A stretch of DNA of 64,000 bases from Bifidobacterium sp. ESL0682 (GTDB lineage: Bacteria; Actinomycetota; Actinomycetes; Actinomycetales; Bifidobacteriaceae), in NCBI RefSeq assembly GCF_029392815.1, contig NZ_CP113942.1, positions 1,922,001-1,986,000 on the forward strand. Direction: 5' to 3'. Each line of letters opens with the position of its first letter. Within the stretch, counting starts at the first letter, position 1. Below the pieces are notes generated by a model that worked only from the letters and a program-made list of their open reading frames with translations, was not told the DNA's origin and made no database searches. The position numbers and the translations under genes are program-made. Shown here piece by piece: positions 18,286 to 28,313 of the stretch.

Positions 18286-19833
18286 ATGACTACTGAATCT
18301 CCCGTTTACACTCCGATTCGCGACCATGCCAAGGAGCTCGCCAAGGCCGAAGCCGGCGTTGAAACGCTCGCTCTCGAGCGCGACGACCGCTGGTATCCGA
18401 AATACCATATCGCCTCGAACGGCGGCTGGATCAACGACCCGAACGGCCTGTGCTACTACAAGGGTCGCTGGCACGTCTACTACCAGCTTCATCCCTACGG
18501 CACCCAGTGGGGCCCGATGCACTGGGGCCACGTCTCCAGCGCAGACATGGTCTCCTGGCGCCGCGAACCTATCGCCATGGCCCCCAGCCTCGAGCAAGAA
18601 AAAGACGGCGTCTTCTCCGGCTCGGCCGTGATCGACGACGAAGGCAAGCTCAAGTTCTATTACACCGGCCACCGCTGGACCAACGGCAAGGATGACACGG
18701 ACGGCCAGTGGCAGGTCCAGATGCTCGCCGAAGCCGAGGATGACGACGCCACCAAGCTCAACAAGCTCGGCATGGTCATCGACTGCCCGCGCGAGAAGGT
18801 CGATTCCCACTTCCGCGACCCGAAGGTCTGGAAGCAGGACGGCGTCTGGCATCTGGTTCACGGCGTCTCCACCGCCGACCATCGCGGCCAAATCTGGGAC
18901 TACACCTCCACCGACATGATCAACTGGACCTTCCAGAACGTGCTGTACGACGACCCGGACCCGGACGTTTTCATGCTCGAGTGCCCCGACTTCTTCCCAC
19001 TGAAGGACAAAGACGGCAACACCAAGTGGGTCATCGTCTTCTCCGCCATGGGCTCGAAGGCCAAAGGCTACATGAACCGCAACGAGAACAACGCCGGCTA
19101 CATGATCGGCACTTGGAAGCCGGGCGAGGCGTTCAAGCCGGAAACCGAGTTCCGTCTGCTGGATTGCGGCGCGAATTACTACGCTCCCCAGTCCTTCGAA
19201 GCCGACGGCCGCCGGATCATGTACGGCTGGATGAGCCCGTTCAGCGAGAACGCACCCATGCAGTCCGACGGATGGTGCGGCCAGATGACGCTGCCGCGCG
19301 AGTGCTTCCTCGGCGACGACGGCGATCTTCACACCGTGCCGGTGCCAGAAATCGACAAATTGCGCATCAACACCTTCGACCACGTCGCCCGCCCCATCGA
19401 AGCCAACGAAGAAGCACTCGTGGATGAAGACGCCGAAGCCGTGGAAATCGAACTGGATATCGATCTGAAGCACACCACCGCCGAACGCGCCGGCCTCAAG
19501 GTCCACGCCACCCCTGACGGCTCCCACACCTACGTGGCTTATGACGCACAGGCCGGTACCGTGGTCGTCGACCGCCAGGCCGCTGCCCGCGGCGACCGCG
19601 GCTATCGTGCCGCCAAGCTCACCGACGCCGAATTAAACGCCGACCAGCTCAAGCTGCACGTCTACGTCGATCGCGGCTCAGTCGAGGTCTATGTCAACGA
19701 CGGCCTGCATGTGTTGAGCTCCTACAGCTACCCGTCCGAGGGCAAGCGTGCGGTCAAGCTTTCCTCCGAATCCGGCGTTCTTGCCATCGACAAGCTCACC
19801 GTTCACGACATCAAGAGCATCGGTCTGGAGTGA
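18286..19833 (+). CDS. cscA: GH32 beta-fructofuranosidase / sucrose hydrolase
   Basis: Retaining glycoside hydrolase family 32 that splits sucrose, perhaps also short fructo-oligosaccharides, in the cytoplasm. The 515-residue product has the nucleophile motif WINDPNGL near residue 49, the transition-state Asp of FRDPKVW near residue 179 and the acid/base Glu of ECPDFF near residue 234, followed by a C-terminal beta-sandwich (about residue 370 onward, with YVDRGSVEVYVNDG). No signal peptide. The ATG at 18286 has GAAAGG upstream. It shares the operator-controlled promoter of the permease, 156 bases upstream. Confidence 0.93.
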   Translation: MTTESPVYTPIRDHAKELAKAEAGVETLALERDDRWYPKYHIASNGGWINDPNGLCYYKGRWHVYYQLHPYGTQWGPMHWGHVSSADMVSWRREPIAMAPSLEQEKDGVFSGSAVIDDEGKLKFYYTGHRWTNGKDDTDGQWQVQMLAEAEDDDATKLNKLGMVIDCPREKVDSHFRDPKVWKQDGVWHLVHGVSTADHRGQIWDYTSTDMINWTFQNVLYDDPDPDVFMLECPDFFPLKDKDGNTKWVIVFSAMGSKAKGYMNRNENNAGYMIGTWKPGEAFKPETEFRLLDCGANYYAPQSFEADGRRIMYGWMSPFSENAPMQSDGWCGQMTLPRECFLGDDGDLHTVPVPEIDKLRINTFDHVARPIEANEEALVDEDAEAVEIELDIDLKHTTAERAGLKVHATPDGSHTYVAYDAQAGTVVVDRQAAARGDRGYRAAKLTDAELNADQLKLHVYVDRGSVEVYVNDGLHVLSSYSYPSEGKRAVKLSSESGVLAIDKLTVHDIKSIGLE

Positions 19834-19850
19834 GCCCTCAATAAAAATAT

Positions 19851-19887
19851 TGAGCCCGTTGTCAGTGCAAAACTGACAACGGGCTCA
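19851..19887. terminator. Bidirectional terminator between GH32 and aminotransferase genes
   Basis: Perfect 16-base arms TGAGCCCGTTGTCAGT / ACTGACAACGGGCTCA with a 5-base loop lie between two converging genes. Confidence 0.88.
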
Positions 19888-19912
19888 TTGCGTATCTGCC
19901 GCAGAGTTGCAG

Positions 19913-21250
19913 CTACCAGCCGATCTTGCCGGCATCCTCCGGCAGGCTCAACTTGCCTGCAGCCAACTCGGCCAGAGCCTGGTCGAAGGCCTTGAAGGCC
20001 TGCTGCAACTGGTCTTCGGTGATGACCAGCGGCGGCTGGAAGCGCAGGATATAGCCACGAAGGCTGATGATGATGACACCCAATTGGTACATGCGATAGA
20101 TCAGCTTGGTGGTGGCCTCTTGATCGCCTTTTCCGGTTTCGGGGTCAATGATGTCGATGCCGCCGTCGAGACCGTAGAAACGGACATCGCCGATGAAATC
20201 GTACTGTTCGCGTTTCTTCTCGAAGTAGGCCTTGACTTGGGGGCCCAGCTTCGCCGAGCGCTCGACCAAGTGCTCCTGCTCCATGACATCCAGCGTGGCG
20301 TTCGCCGCAGCCGTGGTGACCGGATTGCCCGCCGTGGTATAGGTGACGGCCGGGGAACCCAGAGCATCCATGATTTCGGCGCGGCCAATGATGGCGCTCA
20401 ACGGCAGACCAGAGGCGATGGACTTGCCGACGGTCATCAGGTCGGGCTCGAGGCCGAAGTTCTGAATGGACCACCATTTGCCGGTGCGCCCCATACCTTG
20501 ATTGACCTCGTCAATCGCGGTCAGAATCCCGTGCTCGTGGGCGAATTCCCAAACGAAATCCATATACTTTTGCGGCGCCTTGACGATACCGCCGTCGCCC
20601 TGAATCGGTTCGATGACGATTGCGGCCACTTCCTCGGCCGGCAGATAGGTTTCGAAAGGCAGCTTGAAAGCGGCAATCATGCGCTCGACGAACTCGTCCT
20701 CGCTCTCGTGAGGCAGGCGCTCATGAATGTCGGGATATGGCACTTTCACCACTCCCGGCAGCATCGGGGCCATCTTGCGGCTCATATTGAGGCTGACCGA
20801 CGAGATGGACATCGAGCCATAGGTGGAGCCGTGGTAAGCACCGGTGAAGCTGACGATGTATTGGCGACCGGTGTAAGCGCGGGCATATTTGATAATCGCG
20901 TCATTGGCATCCGAACCAGAATTGCCCCAAGCGACCTTGACCGGTCCGCTCATCGGAGCCAATTTGGCGAGGCGCTGGGCCAATTCAATTTCAGGCCCAT
21001 TGGCGAAGTAGGCCGGCGTATATTGAATCAGATTTGCGGCCTGCTTCTGAATCGCCTCCACAACATGAGGGTGGCAATGACCGGTATTGGTCGCAGACGC
21101 ACTGGCCAGCAGGTCAATATAGTCACGGCCATCAGCATCAGTGAGCACCGCCCCACGAGCCTTCTCGATGACGATATCAAAATACTTGATACGCACCGCG
21201 GGAGATAGGACCTCGTCTTCACGAGCCAATAATTCTTGATTGTTATCCAA
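19913..21250 (-). CDS. gabT: Class III aminotransferase, 4-aminobutyrate aminotransferase-like
   Basis: PLP-dependent transaminase of 445 residues. Seen are NSGSDANDAIIKYARAYTG (about residues 105-125), SFTGAYHGSTYGSMS, the cofactor Asp in TAIDEVNQGMGRTG near residue 246, and the Schiff-base Lys in MTVGKSIASGLPLSAIIG near residue 275. The acetylornithine and 4-aminobutyrate transaminase subfamilies are hard to separate by eye; the APC amino acid permease 12 bases upstream on the same strand favours catabolic use of an imported omega-amino acid such as GABA or putrescine products. The symbol is therefore tentative. A bidirectional terminator follows. Confidence 0.82.
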   Translation of the reverse strand: MDNNQELLAREDEVLSPAVRIKYFDIVIEKARGAVLTDADGRDYIDLLASASATNTGHCHPHVVEAIQKQAANLIQYTPAYFANGPEIELAQRLAKLAPMSGPVKVAWGNSGSDANDAIIKYARAYTGRQYIVSFTGAYHGSTYGSMSISSVSLNMSRKMAPMLPGVVKVPYPDIHERLPHESEDEFVERMIAAFKLPFETYLPAEEVAAIVIEPIQGDGGIVKAPQKYMDFVWEFAHEHGILTAIDEVNQGMGRTGKWWSIQNFGLEPDLMTVGKSIASGLPLSAIIGRAEIMDALGSPAVTYTTAGNPVTTAAANATLDVMEQEHLVERSAKLGPQVKAYFEKKREQYDFIGDVRFYGLDGGIDIIDPETGKGDQEATTKLIYRMYQLGVIIISLRGYILRFQPPLVITEDQLQQAFKAFDQALAELAAGKLSLPEDAGKIGW

Positions 21251-21262
21251 CTTCTCTCCTCC

Positions 21263-22714
21263 TTACTTGTCAGCGCTGAGAGACTTTTCGCTGTTAAGAG
21301 CGGAATGTCGCATTCCGTAGCAGAAATAGAGAATCAGGCCGAAGACGAACCAGCCAAAGGCATAGATCTTCGCATCATTGCTCAGTCCGATAAACACAAT
21401 CAGGGAACCCAAGAAAGCCAAGGCAGGCATCACCGGATAGAACGGCATCTTGAAACCAGGCTCAGGAATATCCTTGCCTTCGCGCTTGCGCAGACCATAG
21501 ATGCCGAGCGAGACGAACATGAAGGCAATCAGAGTTCCAGCTGAAATCAACTGGCTGAGGAACGCGAACGGGAAAATGGAACCAATGATTACGGCGAAGA
21601 CAGTCAACGCCAACAAGGCGTTATTCGGCAGGTGCTTCTCGTTGATCTTGCCCAGCCAACGCGGGAGCAGGCCATCGCGTCCGAAGGAATAGAGCAGGCG
21701 GGAACCAGCCATCATCATGCCGATCAACGCTGCGAACATACCCAAGCAGGCCACTGCCTGCACGATCGTGGCAATGATCACATGGCCGCTCTTGCGCAAG
21801 GCCCAACCCACCGGTTCGGCGTTGTTGGCATAGAGCGGATAGTGGAACATACCGACCAGAACCAGCGAAACAGCCGCGAACAATACGACGCCGATCAACA
21901 GGGAACCCATGATTCCCTTCGGCATTGTCTTGGCAGGATCCTTGGCTTCAGCGGAATTGGCGGCGATGGAATCAAAGCCGATATATGCCAGGAAAATCAT
22001 CGAAACGCCGGCATAGATTCCCTGCCAGCCGCCGAAGGCCGACCCATCAGGATTGAGATGGTACTTCGGAATAAACGGTACGTAGTTTTGCGGCTTGATA
22101 GCCGTGCAGCCTACCACGATGAACAACAGAATAACGATTACCTTCAAAACCACCAGAACGTTTTCGACACGACTGGTTTGGTTGGCTCCTCGGGAAAGCA
22201 GAAGCGCCACGGCGAGAATCGCGACCACGGAAACCAGGTCGATTATCCCGCCATCAGTTCCAAAGGGATTGGCCAACATCTTCGGCAGTTTCAAACCCAG
22301 AGGCTCAATCAAACCGCGGAAATTGGCGGACAGGCCCGAACCGACGAAGGCTACGGCGATGAAATATTCCGCCAACAGGGCCCAGCCGGCAATCCAGCCA
22401 AAAAACTCACCGAAAACGACGTTGATCCATGAATACGCAGAACCGGCGAACGGCATCGCCGAAGCCATTTCGGCATAGGCAAAGGCCACCAGTCCGGCAA
22501 CCACACCAGCGGCGATAAAGGAGAGCACTACGGCTGGGCCCGCATGCTGTGCCGCCACCGTTCCGGGCAGGGTGAAAATAGCCGTCGACAGGACGGTTCC
22601 CAACCCCAGGGCCAAAAAGTCTCGCACGCGCAGGGTCCGCTTCAGATGAGCATCCTTCTGCTCATAGACGCTGGGATCCTCTTTTCGGAAAATACGCTCC
22701 TTGAACGTCGCCAT
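21263..22714 (-). CDS. APC family amino acid permease
   Basis: Amino acid transporter of 483 residues with twelve hydrophobic segments. Signatures are LRVRDFLALGLGTVLSTAIFTLPG in helix 1 (about residues 28-51), FAYAEMASAMPFAGSAYSWI in helices 2-3 near residue 90, and GFDSIAANSAEAKDPAKTMP near residue 245, all typical of the cationic amino acid/GABA permease group. The start at 22714 is chosen for AAGGAT upstream. It precedes the gabT-like gene by 12 bases, so both form one operon and the permease probably brings in the aminotransferase substrate. Confidence 0.9.
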   Translation of the reverse strand: MATFKERIFRKEDPSVYEQKDAHLKRTLRVRDFLALGLGTVLSTAIFTLPGTVAAQHAGPAVVLSFIAAGVVAGLVAFAYAEMASAMPFAGSAYSWINVVFGEFFGWIAGWALLAEYFIAVAFVGSGLSANFRGLIEPLGLKLPKMLANPFGTDGGIIDLVSVVAILAVALLLSRGANQTSRVENVLVVLKVIVILLFIVVGCTAIKPQNYVPFIPKYHLNPDGSAFGGWQGIYAGVSMIFLAYIGFDSIAANSAEAKDPAKTMPKGIMGSLLIGVVLFAAVSLVLVGMFHYPLYANNAEPVGWALRKSGHVIIATIVQAVACLGMFAALIGMMMAGSRLLYSFGRDGLLPRWLGKINEKHLPNNALLALTVFAVIIGSIFPFAFLSQLISAGTLIAFMFVSLGIYGLRKREGKDIPEPGFKMPFYPVMPALAFLGSLIVFIGLSNDAKIYAFGWFVFGLILYFCYGMRHSALNSEKSLSADK

Positions 22715-23021
22715 ACCTAATCCTTCATCTCTAATAGCATTAAATGAATCATGAAAATCTTGGTTGATGGTGCCAGCCTTACTGAGCACACTTGATTCTC
22801 TATTTCGATAATCGAACGTACTATATTTTATCTGCACAGAACACCATCAGTTCGCATAGTGGCACGGTGAACCGCGGCGTTCAAAATCGTTCCGACCACA
22901 CGACGTACGAACGCCGCACAATCGCCGCTCGATGCTCAGGGCGAATGAAGGCTCAACATATTCGTGTTAGATACATCACAGCAATATCCCGCGTGCCGCA
23001 GAGCAGAGGCACAGCCTACCG

Positions 23022-23040
23022 ATTACTATATTTAGAGGTA
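23022..23040 (+). promoter_or_regulatory. NrdR box 1
   Basis: ATTACTATATTTAGAGGTA contains the core CTATATTTAG, close to the NrdR consensus acaCTATATATAGtgt. Its centre is 31 bases from that of box 2, three helical turns, as in known NrdR-controlled ribonucleotide reductase promoters. Confidence 0.75.
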
Positions 23041-23051
23041 TCACGTTGCCG

Positions 23052-23070
23052 AACCACTAGATGTAGTGTT
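23052..23070 (+). promoter_or_regulatory. NrdR box 2
   Basis: AACCACTAGATGTAGTGTT is a near-palindrome with core CTAGATGTAG and flanks matching the NrdR consensus. Together with box 1 it lies about 140 bases before nrdF. Confidence 0.78.
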
Positions 23071-23213
23071 GCCAGTGTTGAGAACCAGCCGCTTTATGTC
23101 AACGGAATACGGAAGAATGTACCCTCTGAAACGTATCCGCAAGCAGCCGACCAGGCGATTACGAATACCGACGAAACTTTAAAAACAGACCGGCACGAAA
23201 AGAAGGAATACCT

Positions 23214-24265
<1,052 letters not shown>

Positions 24266-24278
24266 GTTCTTATCAGCG

Positions 24279-24351
24279 CAAAGGCCGGTAGATACAACAT
24301 TTGAATTGGCAGGAAAACAGCCATTTTCAACCTTGTATCTACCGGCCTTTG
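24279..24351 (+). terminator. Hairpin terminator downstream of nrdF
   Basis: Perfect 19-base arms starting CAAAGGCCGGTAGATACAA and their complement enclose a 35-base loop, followed by GTGCTGTTTTTG. It begins 14 bases after the repaired nrdF stop, which supports that stop as the real one. Confidence 0.8.
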
Positions 24352-24528
24352 TGCTGTTTTTGCTGCTCTATTTCCATTTATCGACTATTACGAAACGATA
24401 GATTTATTGATTTGTTCATTTATTCACATTGCCGATCTTTTTTGCGCTTATTGCCAGTCGTTGCATAAAATTTTATATAATTACCGTAATACCGAGGCAA
24501 CAGGGCCTTGGCACGAAAGGAATCAACG

Positions 24529-25593
24529 ATGAAAGCTGTTCGTATTTATGGCCAGGAAGATGTGCGCGTCGAGGATGTCGCCATTGCTGATCCGAAACCG
24601 AACCAAGTACAGATCAAGGTAAAGGACTGCGGCATCTGCGGTTCCGACCTGCATGCCTATTCTGCGGCCTGGGGCCTGCCCACACAGCCGCACCCGCTGA
24701 CCGGCAAGACGGTGCCGATCACCCTCGGCCATGAGTTCTCCGGCGAGGTCGTCAAGGTCGGCAGCGCGGTCACCGATTTCAAGGTGGGCGACGGCATCGC
24801 GGTCGAGCCTCTGATCGCCTGCGGCAAGTGCGCTAATTGCCGCTCCGGCAACTACAACTTCTGCGACAAGGTTGTGGCCGAAGATGGCGCCGGTAACTTC
24901 CTCGGCTTCTCCGATGACGGCGGCATGGCCGAATACGCCAATATCGACGACGTATTCGCACACCACCTTCCCGAAGGCCTGGATTACGAGCTGGGTGCGA
25001 TTTGCGAGCCGACTTCTGTCTCCTTCGAAGGCATCAAGCGCTCCGGCCTGCGCGTCGGCCAGAACGTCGCAGTGCTGGGTGCAGGCCCGATCGGCCTGAC
25101 CACCGCAATCCTGGCTCGTATCGCCGGCGCACCCCGCGTCTACATCTCCGATGTCTCCGACGTTCGCCTGGACAAGGCCCGCGAGCTCGGCTTCACCGAC
25201 GTGCTAAATCCGACCAAGGAAGACGTCAACGCCATCATCCGCAAGGACTGCCCCGACGGCGTGGATGTTTCCTTCGAATGCGGCGGCGTGCAGGCCACAT
25301 TCGACACCGCTTTGCAGGTCACCCGCCGCAACGGCACGGTACAGCTCGTCGCGCTCAGCAAGCCGCTGAACGTCAACTTCACCGATGACGTCATCATGCA
25401 GGGCTTCACCATCACCACGACCCTCGCCTACGAGAACTGCTTCGACACGGTGCTCGGCATCATCGCCGCCAACCAGGACCAGTTCAAGCCGCTTGTCACC
25501 AAGAAGCTCGGCCTCGATGACGCCATCGAAGGCATCAAGGCCCTGGCTACTGACAAGTCCCAGGTCAAGGTAATGATCGACCCGGAGCTGTAA
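24529..25593 (+). CDS. Zinc-dependent medium-chain dehydrogenase, (R,R)-butanediol dehydrogenase-like
   Basis: NAD-dependent polyol/butanediol dehydrogenase family enzyme of 354 residues. Catalytic-zinc ligands are in CGICGSDLHAY near residue 37 and GHEFSGEVVKVG near 70; structural-zinc cysteines form CGKCANCRSGNYNFC (about 99-113). EPTSVSFEGIKRSG and the Rossmann VLGAGPIGL near 178 fit (R,R)-butanediol and sorbitol dehydrogenases. The ATG at 24529 has AAAGGAA upstream; an in-frame upstream extension to 24508 lacks support. The gene stands alone and ends at a GTGGGGATGACC-type hairpin. The precise substrate is uncertain. Confidence 0.87.
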   Translation: MKAVRIYGQEDVRVEDVAIADPKPNQVQIKVKDCGICGSDLHAYSAAWGLPTQPHPLTGKTVPITLGHEFSGEVVKVGSAVTDFKVGDGIAVEPLIACGKCANCRSGNYNFCDKVVAEDGAGNFLGFSDDGGMAEYANIDDVFAHHLPEGLDYELGAICEPTSVSFEGIKRSGLRVGQNVAVLGAGPIGLTTAILARIAGAPRVYISDVSDVRLDKARELGFTDVLNPTKEDVNAIIRKDCPDGVDVSFECGGVQATFDTALQVTRRNGTVQLVALSKPLNVNFTDDVIMQGFTITTTLAYENCFDTVLGIIAANQDQFKPLVTKKLGLDDAIEGIKALATDKSQVKVMIDPEL

Positions 25594-25613
25594 ATAGCTG
25601 ATTGTTACGCAAA

Positions 25614-25648
25614 AAGTGGGGATGACCAATCGCTGGTCATCCCCACTT
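25614..25648 (+). terminator. GTGGGGATGACC-type hairpin (copy 1)
   Basis: Perfect 14-base arms AAGTGGGGATGACC / GGTCATCCCCACTT with a 7-base loop, 20 bases past the dehydrogenase stop. A related hairpin recurs at 27822-27878 and 38131-38172. Confidence 0.8.
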
Positions 25649-25728
25649 CTGTATCCGAAGCCAAACCCGTCCACCATTACCATAGAATAGGAACCGCTCA
25701 CTAATAATAAAATCATAGAAACGCAAGA

Positions 25729-27714
25729 ATGAATACACTTCATAGCAGTACAACAAAACAAACCGGAATCGCACGACGCGTATGCGCCGTCGGCATCGCC
25801 ATAGCCGCTGGCATCGCCACTCTGATGCCGATCTCGGCCCAAGCCGCCGAAACCGCACAGGGATGCGTAGTCGGGCAGAGCACCATTACTCAGTGCTTCC
25901 CCGACAAGAGCTTGGCCGCAGCCGTTGCCACCGCTTCGCAATCTTCTGCCGATGCGGTGCTGACTCAGCAGGTCATCGACAAGACCACCGTCGTCAACGA
26001 CAACAATTATGGCAATACGACTTCACCTTCCACCAATCTGGAAGGCCTCCAATTGCTCACCAACCTTGACCGTCTGCACTTGGCTGGGAACAATATCACC
26101 GACATCACCCCACTTGCGGGGCTCACCAAGCTGACCGTCCTCGACCTCAGCAACAACAAGATCGCCGATATCGCCCCGCTGCGCAATCTCACCAAACTGA
26201 CGAATCTCAATATTCAGCAGAATTCGGTGACTGACATCACTCCTCTCGCCGGTCTCACCCAGCTTGAGGAACTTGAAGTCAACAACAACCAAATCTCCTC
26301 CCTCTCTGGGCTTGAACAGATGGCTTCACTGGACAATCTCGACGCAGGGCACAACAAAATCGTCAGCATCGACCCACTGAGGAATCTCACCCAGCTCACC
26401 ACCCTCAAACTGGGCAACAATCAGATCAGCGATCTCTCTGCCCTTGCCAATCTCAAGGCAGTCACTTCCCTCACCATCAACGGCAACAGGATCACCGGAA
26501 CCACGCCACTGGCTGGGCTGACACAACTCACCTATCTAGACCTCAGCGACAACGCCATCACCGACATCTCCAGCATTCAAGGCCTGACCAACCTTGACCA
26601 ACTTCAGCTGCAGGTCAACCGCATCAACAGCGCAACGCCGTTGGCGGGCCTCGTCAATCTGACCGGCCTCGACCTTGACGACAACGCACTTTTGTCGGCA
26701 GACGGACTGCAGGCGATGAGCAAGCTGGGAGACCTGGATTTGTCCGGCAACGTCATCACCGACATCTCCGCACTGTCGAAACTGACCAACCTCGCCAACC
26801 TCAATCTCGGTGAAATGGACCAAGGCAACCGCATCAGCGACCTCAGCCCACTCGCCTCGTTGAAGCAGCTTGGCTATCTCAGTGCGGCGCACAACCGCAT
26901 CGCCGACCTTTCCAGCCTCGCAGGACTGACCAGTCTGACCTATCTGGATCTCAGCAACAACATGATCACCAATACCAAGCCCTTGGCCCGCCTTACCAAC
27001 ATCACCGGCGGCACCCTGAGCAATCAATCCGGAAATCAGGCGACGCCGTCCGCATCGAATTCAGCCACGCTTGAAACGGCGGTAGCCCCTAACGGTTCAC
27101 ATCTCAAGCCCACAGCCATGAACCCCACATCGGGAAGCTACAACGCCAAGACCGGCATCGTCACATGGGCGGCGAGCGCAGCAGATGCAAGCACCTCGCT
27201 GTCACTGTCTTTCTCCGACACCATCCAACTTGGGAAAAGCCATCTCGCCTTCAGCGGCACCATCGCCCGCAATCATTTTGCAGCCGAGGCGACCTCGCAT
27301 ACGGTCACCTTCAACACCATGGGTGGCAGCGCCGTGGCAAACCAGACTGTCGCTGACGGCAAGACAGCCATGCAACCGGCCAGGCCGAAGCGCGACGGAT
27401 ACACCTTCCTCGGCTGGCAGATTGCCGTCAACCCAGCCCCGAACGCTGCTTCTGACGGCAAAGTCACCTATCAGGATTACAACTTCAATACACCGGTGAC
27501 CGGTGATCTCACGCTATACGCCAACTGGCACGACGACAGCGTCGCCTATCCGGCCACCGCGCCCGACGATTCCGATCACAAGCCGTCGTTCCTTGACGAT
27601 GTTATCGATGGTCTCGGTAACATCGTCAATGGCGTAGGCAATATCATCAGCGGCGTAGGCAATGCCATCACGGGCACAGTCAAACAAATCGGCCATTTCT
27701 TCCACATCTGCTGA
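25729..27714 (+). CDS. Internalin-like secreted leucine-rich repeat protein
   Basis: Product of 661 residues. Residues 1-40 form a signal peptide ending near AQAAET. Residues about 100-420 hold roughly fourteen 22-residue LRRs of internalin type (LTxLxxLxLxxNxIxDIxPLAxL). An Ig-like or inter-repeat segment follows, and residues about 520-600 match a Listeria-Bacteroides (InlB B) repeat: HTVTFNTMGGSAV to TLYANW, with GYTFLGW. The C-terminus has heptads of the form NIxxGVG (residues about 620-650) and ends in Cys. No LPXTG or transmembrane anchor is present, so the protein is secreted or held non-covalently. Such proteins bind host or matrix ligands; here that role is inferred. It is monocistronic, with two hairpins downstream. 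Confidence 0.9.
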   Translation: MNTLHSSTTKQTGIARRVCAVGIAIAAGIATLMPISAQAAETAQGCVVGQSTITQCFPDKSLAAAVATASQSSADAVLTQQVIDKTTVVNDNNYGNTTSPSTNLEGLQLLTNLDRLHLAGNNITDITPLAGLTKLTVLDLSNNKIADIAPLRNLTKLTNLNIQQNSVTDITPLAGLTQLEELEVNNNQISSLSGLEQMASLDNLDAGHNKIVSIDPLRNLTQLTTLKLGNNQISDLSALANLKAVTSLTINGNRITGTTPLAGLTQLTYLDLSDNAITDISSIQGLTNLDQLQLQVNRINSATPLAGLVNLTGLDLDDNALLSADGLQAMSKLGDLDLSGNVITDISALSKLTNLANLNLGEMDQGNRISDLSPLASLKQLGYLSAAHNRIADLSSLAGLTSLTYLDLSNNMITNTKPLARLTNITGGTLSNQSGNQATPSASNSATLETAVAPNGSHLKPTAMNPTSGSYNAKTGIVTWAASAADASTSLSLSFSDTIQLGKSHLAFSGTIARNHFAAEATSHTVTFNTMGGSAVANQTVADGKTAMQPARPKRDGYTFLGWQIAVNPAPNAASDGKVTYQDYNFNTPVTGDLTLYANWHDDSVAYPATAPDDSDHKPSFLDDVIDGLGNIVNGVGNIISGVGNAITGTVKQIGHFFHIC

Positions 27715-27748
27715 CGGAAGAACAGACTGACCTACACTGACCAATCTT

Positions 27749-27788
27749 GGTTTAAGGTTCATGGAATTCTACCCCTGAACCTTAAACC
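27749..27788 (+). terminator. Intrinsic terminator of the LRR gene
   Basis: Perfect 13-base arms GGTTTAAGGTTCA / TGAACCTTAAACC with a 14-base loop, 35 bases past the stop codon. Confidence 0.7.
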
Positions 27789-27821
27789 GAAGTCATGCTT
27801 GACCTGAGGATATAAACCAAT

Positions 27822-27878
27822 CCATATAACAGAAGTGGGGATGACCAATCATCGGTCATCCCCACTTCTGTTATATGG
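27822..27878. repeat. GTGGGGATGACC-type hairpin (copy 2) with a perfect 25-bp stem
   Basis: Arms 27822-27846 and 27854-27878 are perfect reverse complements over 25 bases, with a 7-base loop. The core equals that of copy 1. It lies between converging genes and may act as a bidirectional terminator. Confidence 0.8.
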
Positions 27879-27966
27879 CGTGCATCGCTTTTCGTTCCGA
27901 TTGTTCACCGTAACAATGAAGAATAAATCTTCACCCAGCGACGTTCATGCACTCGCCGAGAATCTC

Positions 27967-28221
27967 CTAATCCGTTACCGATGAGGTCCTCATAGAACTT
28001 TGGGAACAGCCACTCATGATTTCCGCAATCTCCTCGAAACGCCCATGATGCAACTCCAGATATTCGCCGATAGCCTTACGTATCAAGACCGAGGGCTTGA
28101 TGCTTTCTGCATCGGCACCGCAACGAAGCCACTGATTCAGCTTCTCAGGAACCCTCACCGACAACATTCGCTCGCTGACTCGATGCTTCTTATTAATCGC
28201 ACCACTATCAGACTGGGCCAT
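27967..28221 (-). CDS. Small ribbon-helix-helix-like protein
   Basis: Product of 84 residues from the ATG at 28221, chosen for GAAGG seven bases upstream. The segment SERMLSVRVPEKLNQWLRCGADAESIKPSVLIRKAIGEYLEL has the pattern of an RHH/CopG-type DNA-binding domain: a beta-strand followed by two helices. The C-terminus is serine- and threonine-rich. No toxin-like partner is adjacent; the neighbouring pilus operon ends 90 bases upstream on the same strand. It could regulate that operon or be an orphan antitoxin. Function not established. Confidence 0.6.
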   Translation of the reverse strand: MAQSDSGAINKKHRVSERMLSVRVPEKLNQWLRCGADAESIKPSVLIRKAIGEYLELHHGRFEEIAEIMSGCSQSSMRTSSVTD

Positions 28222-28313
28222 TACATTACCTTCACTTTCATTTTCGATTTCCAATCAAGCAGTCGCCTGAAGGTCACAGCTCTCCCGACGACTACCCAAT
28301 CATTCAATAGGAT

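Larger units (their letters stand above)
22715..23213. other. Divergent intergenic region between APC permease and nrdF
   Basis: About 500 bases with no supported gene. The right half carries the two NrdR boxes annotated separately; the left, AT-rich part must hold the permease promoter. Confidence 0.6.

Noticed and set aside
18280..19527. 415-codon minus-strand frame over the GH32 gene
   Set aside because: Shadow of a high-GC coding sequence; composition dominated by Val, Gly, Ala and His and no ribosome site.
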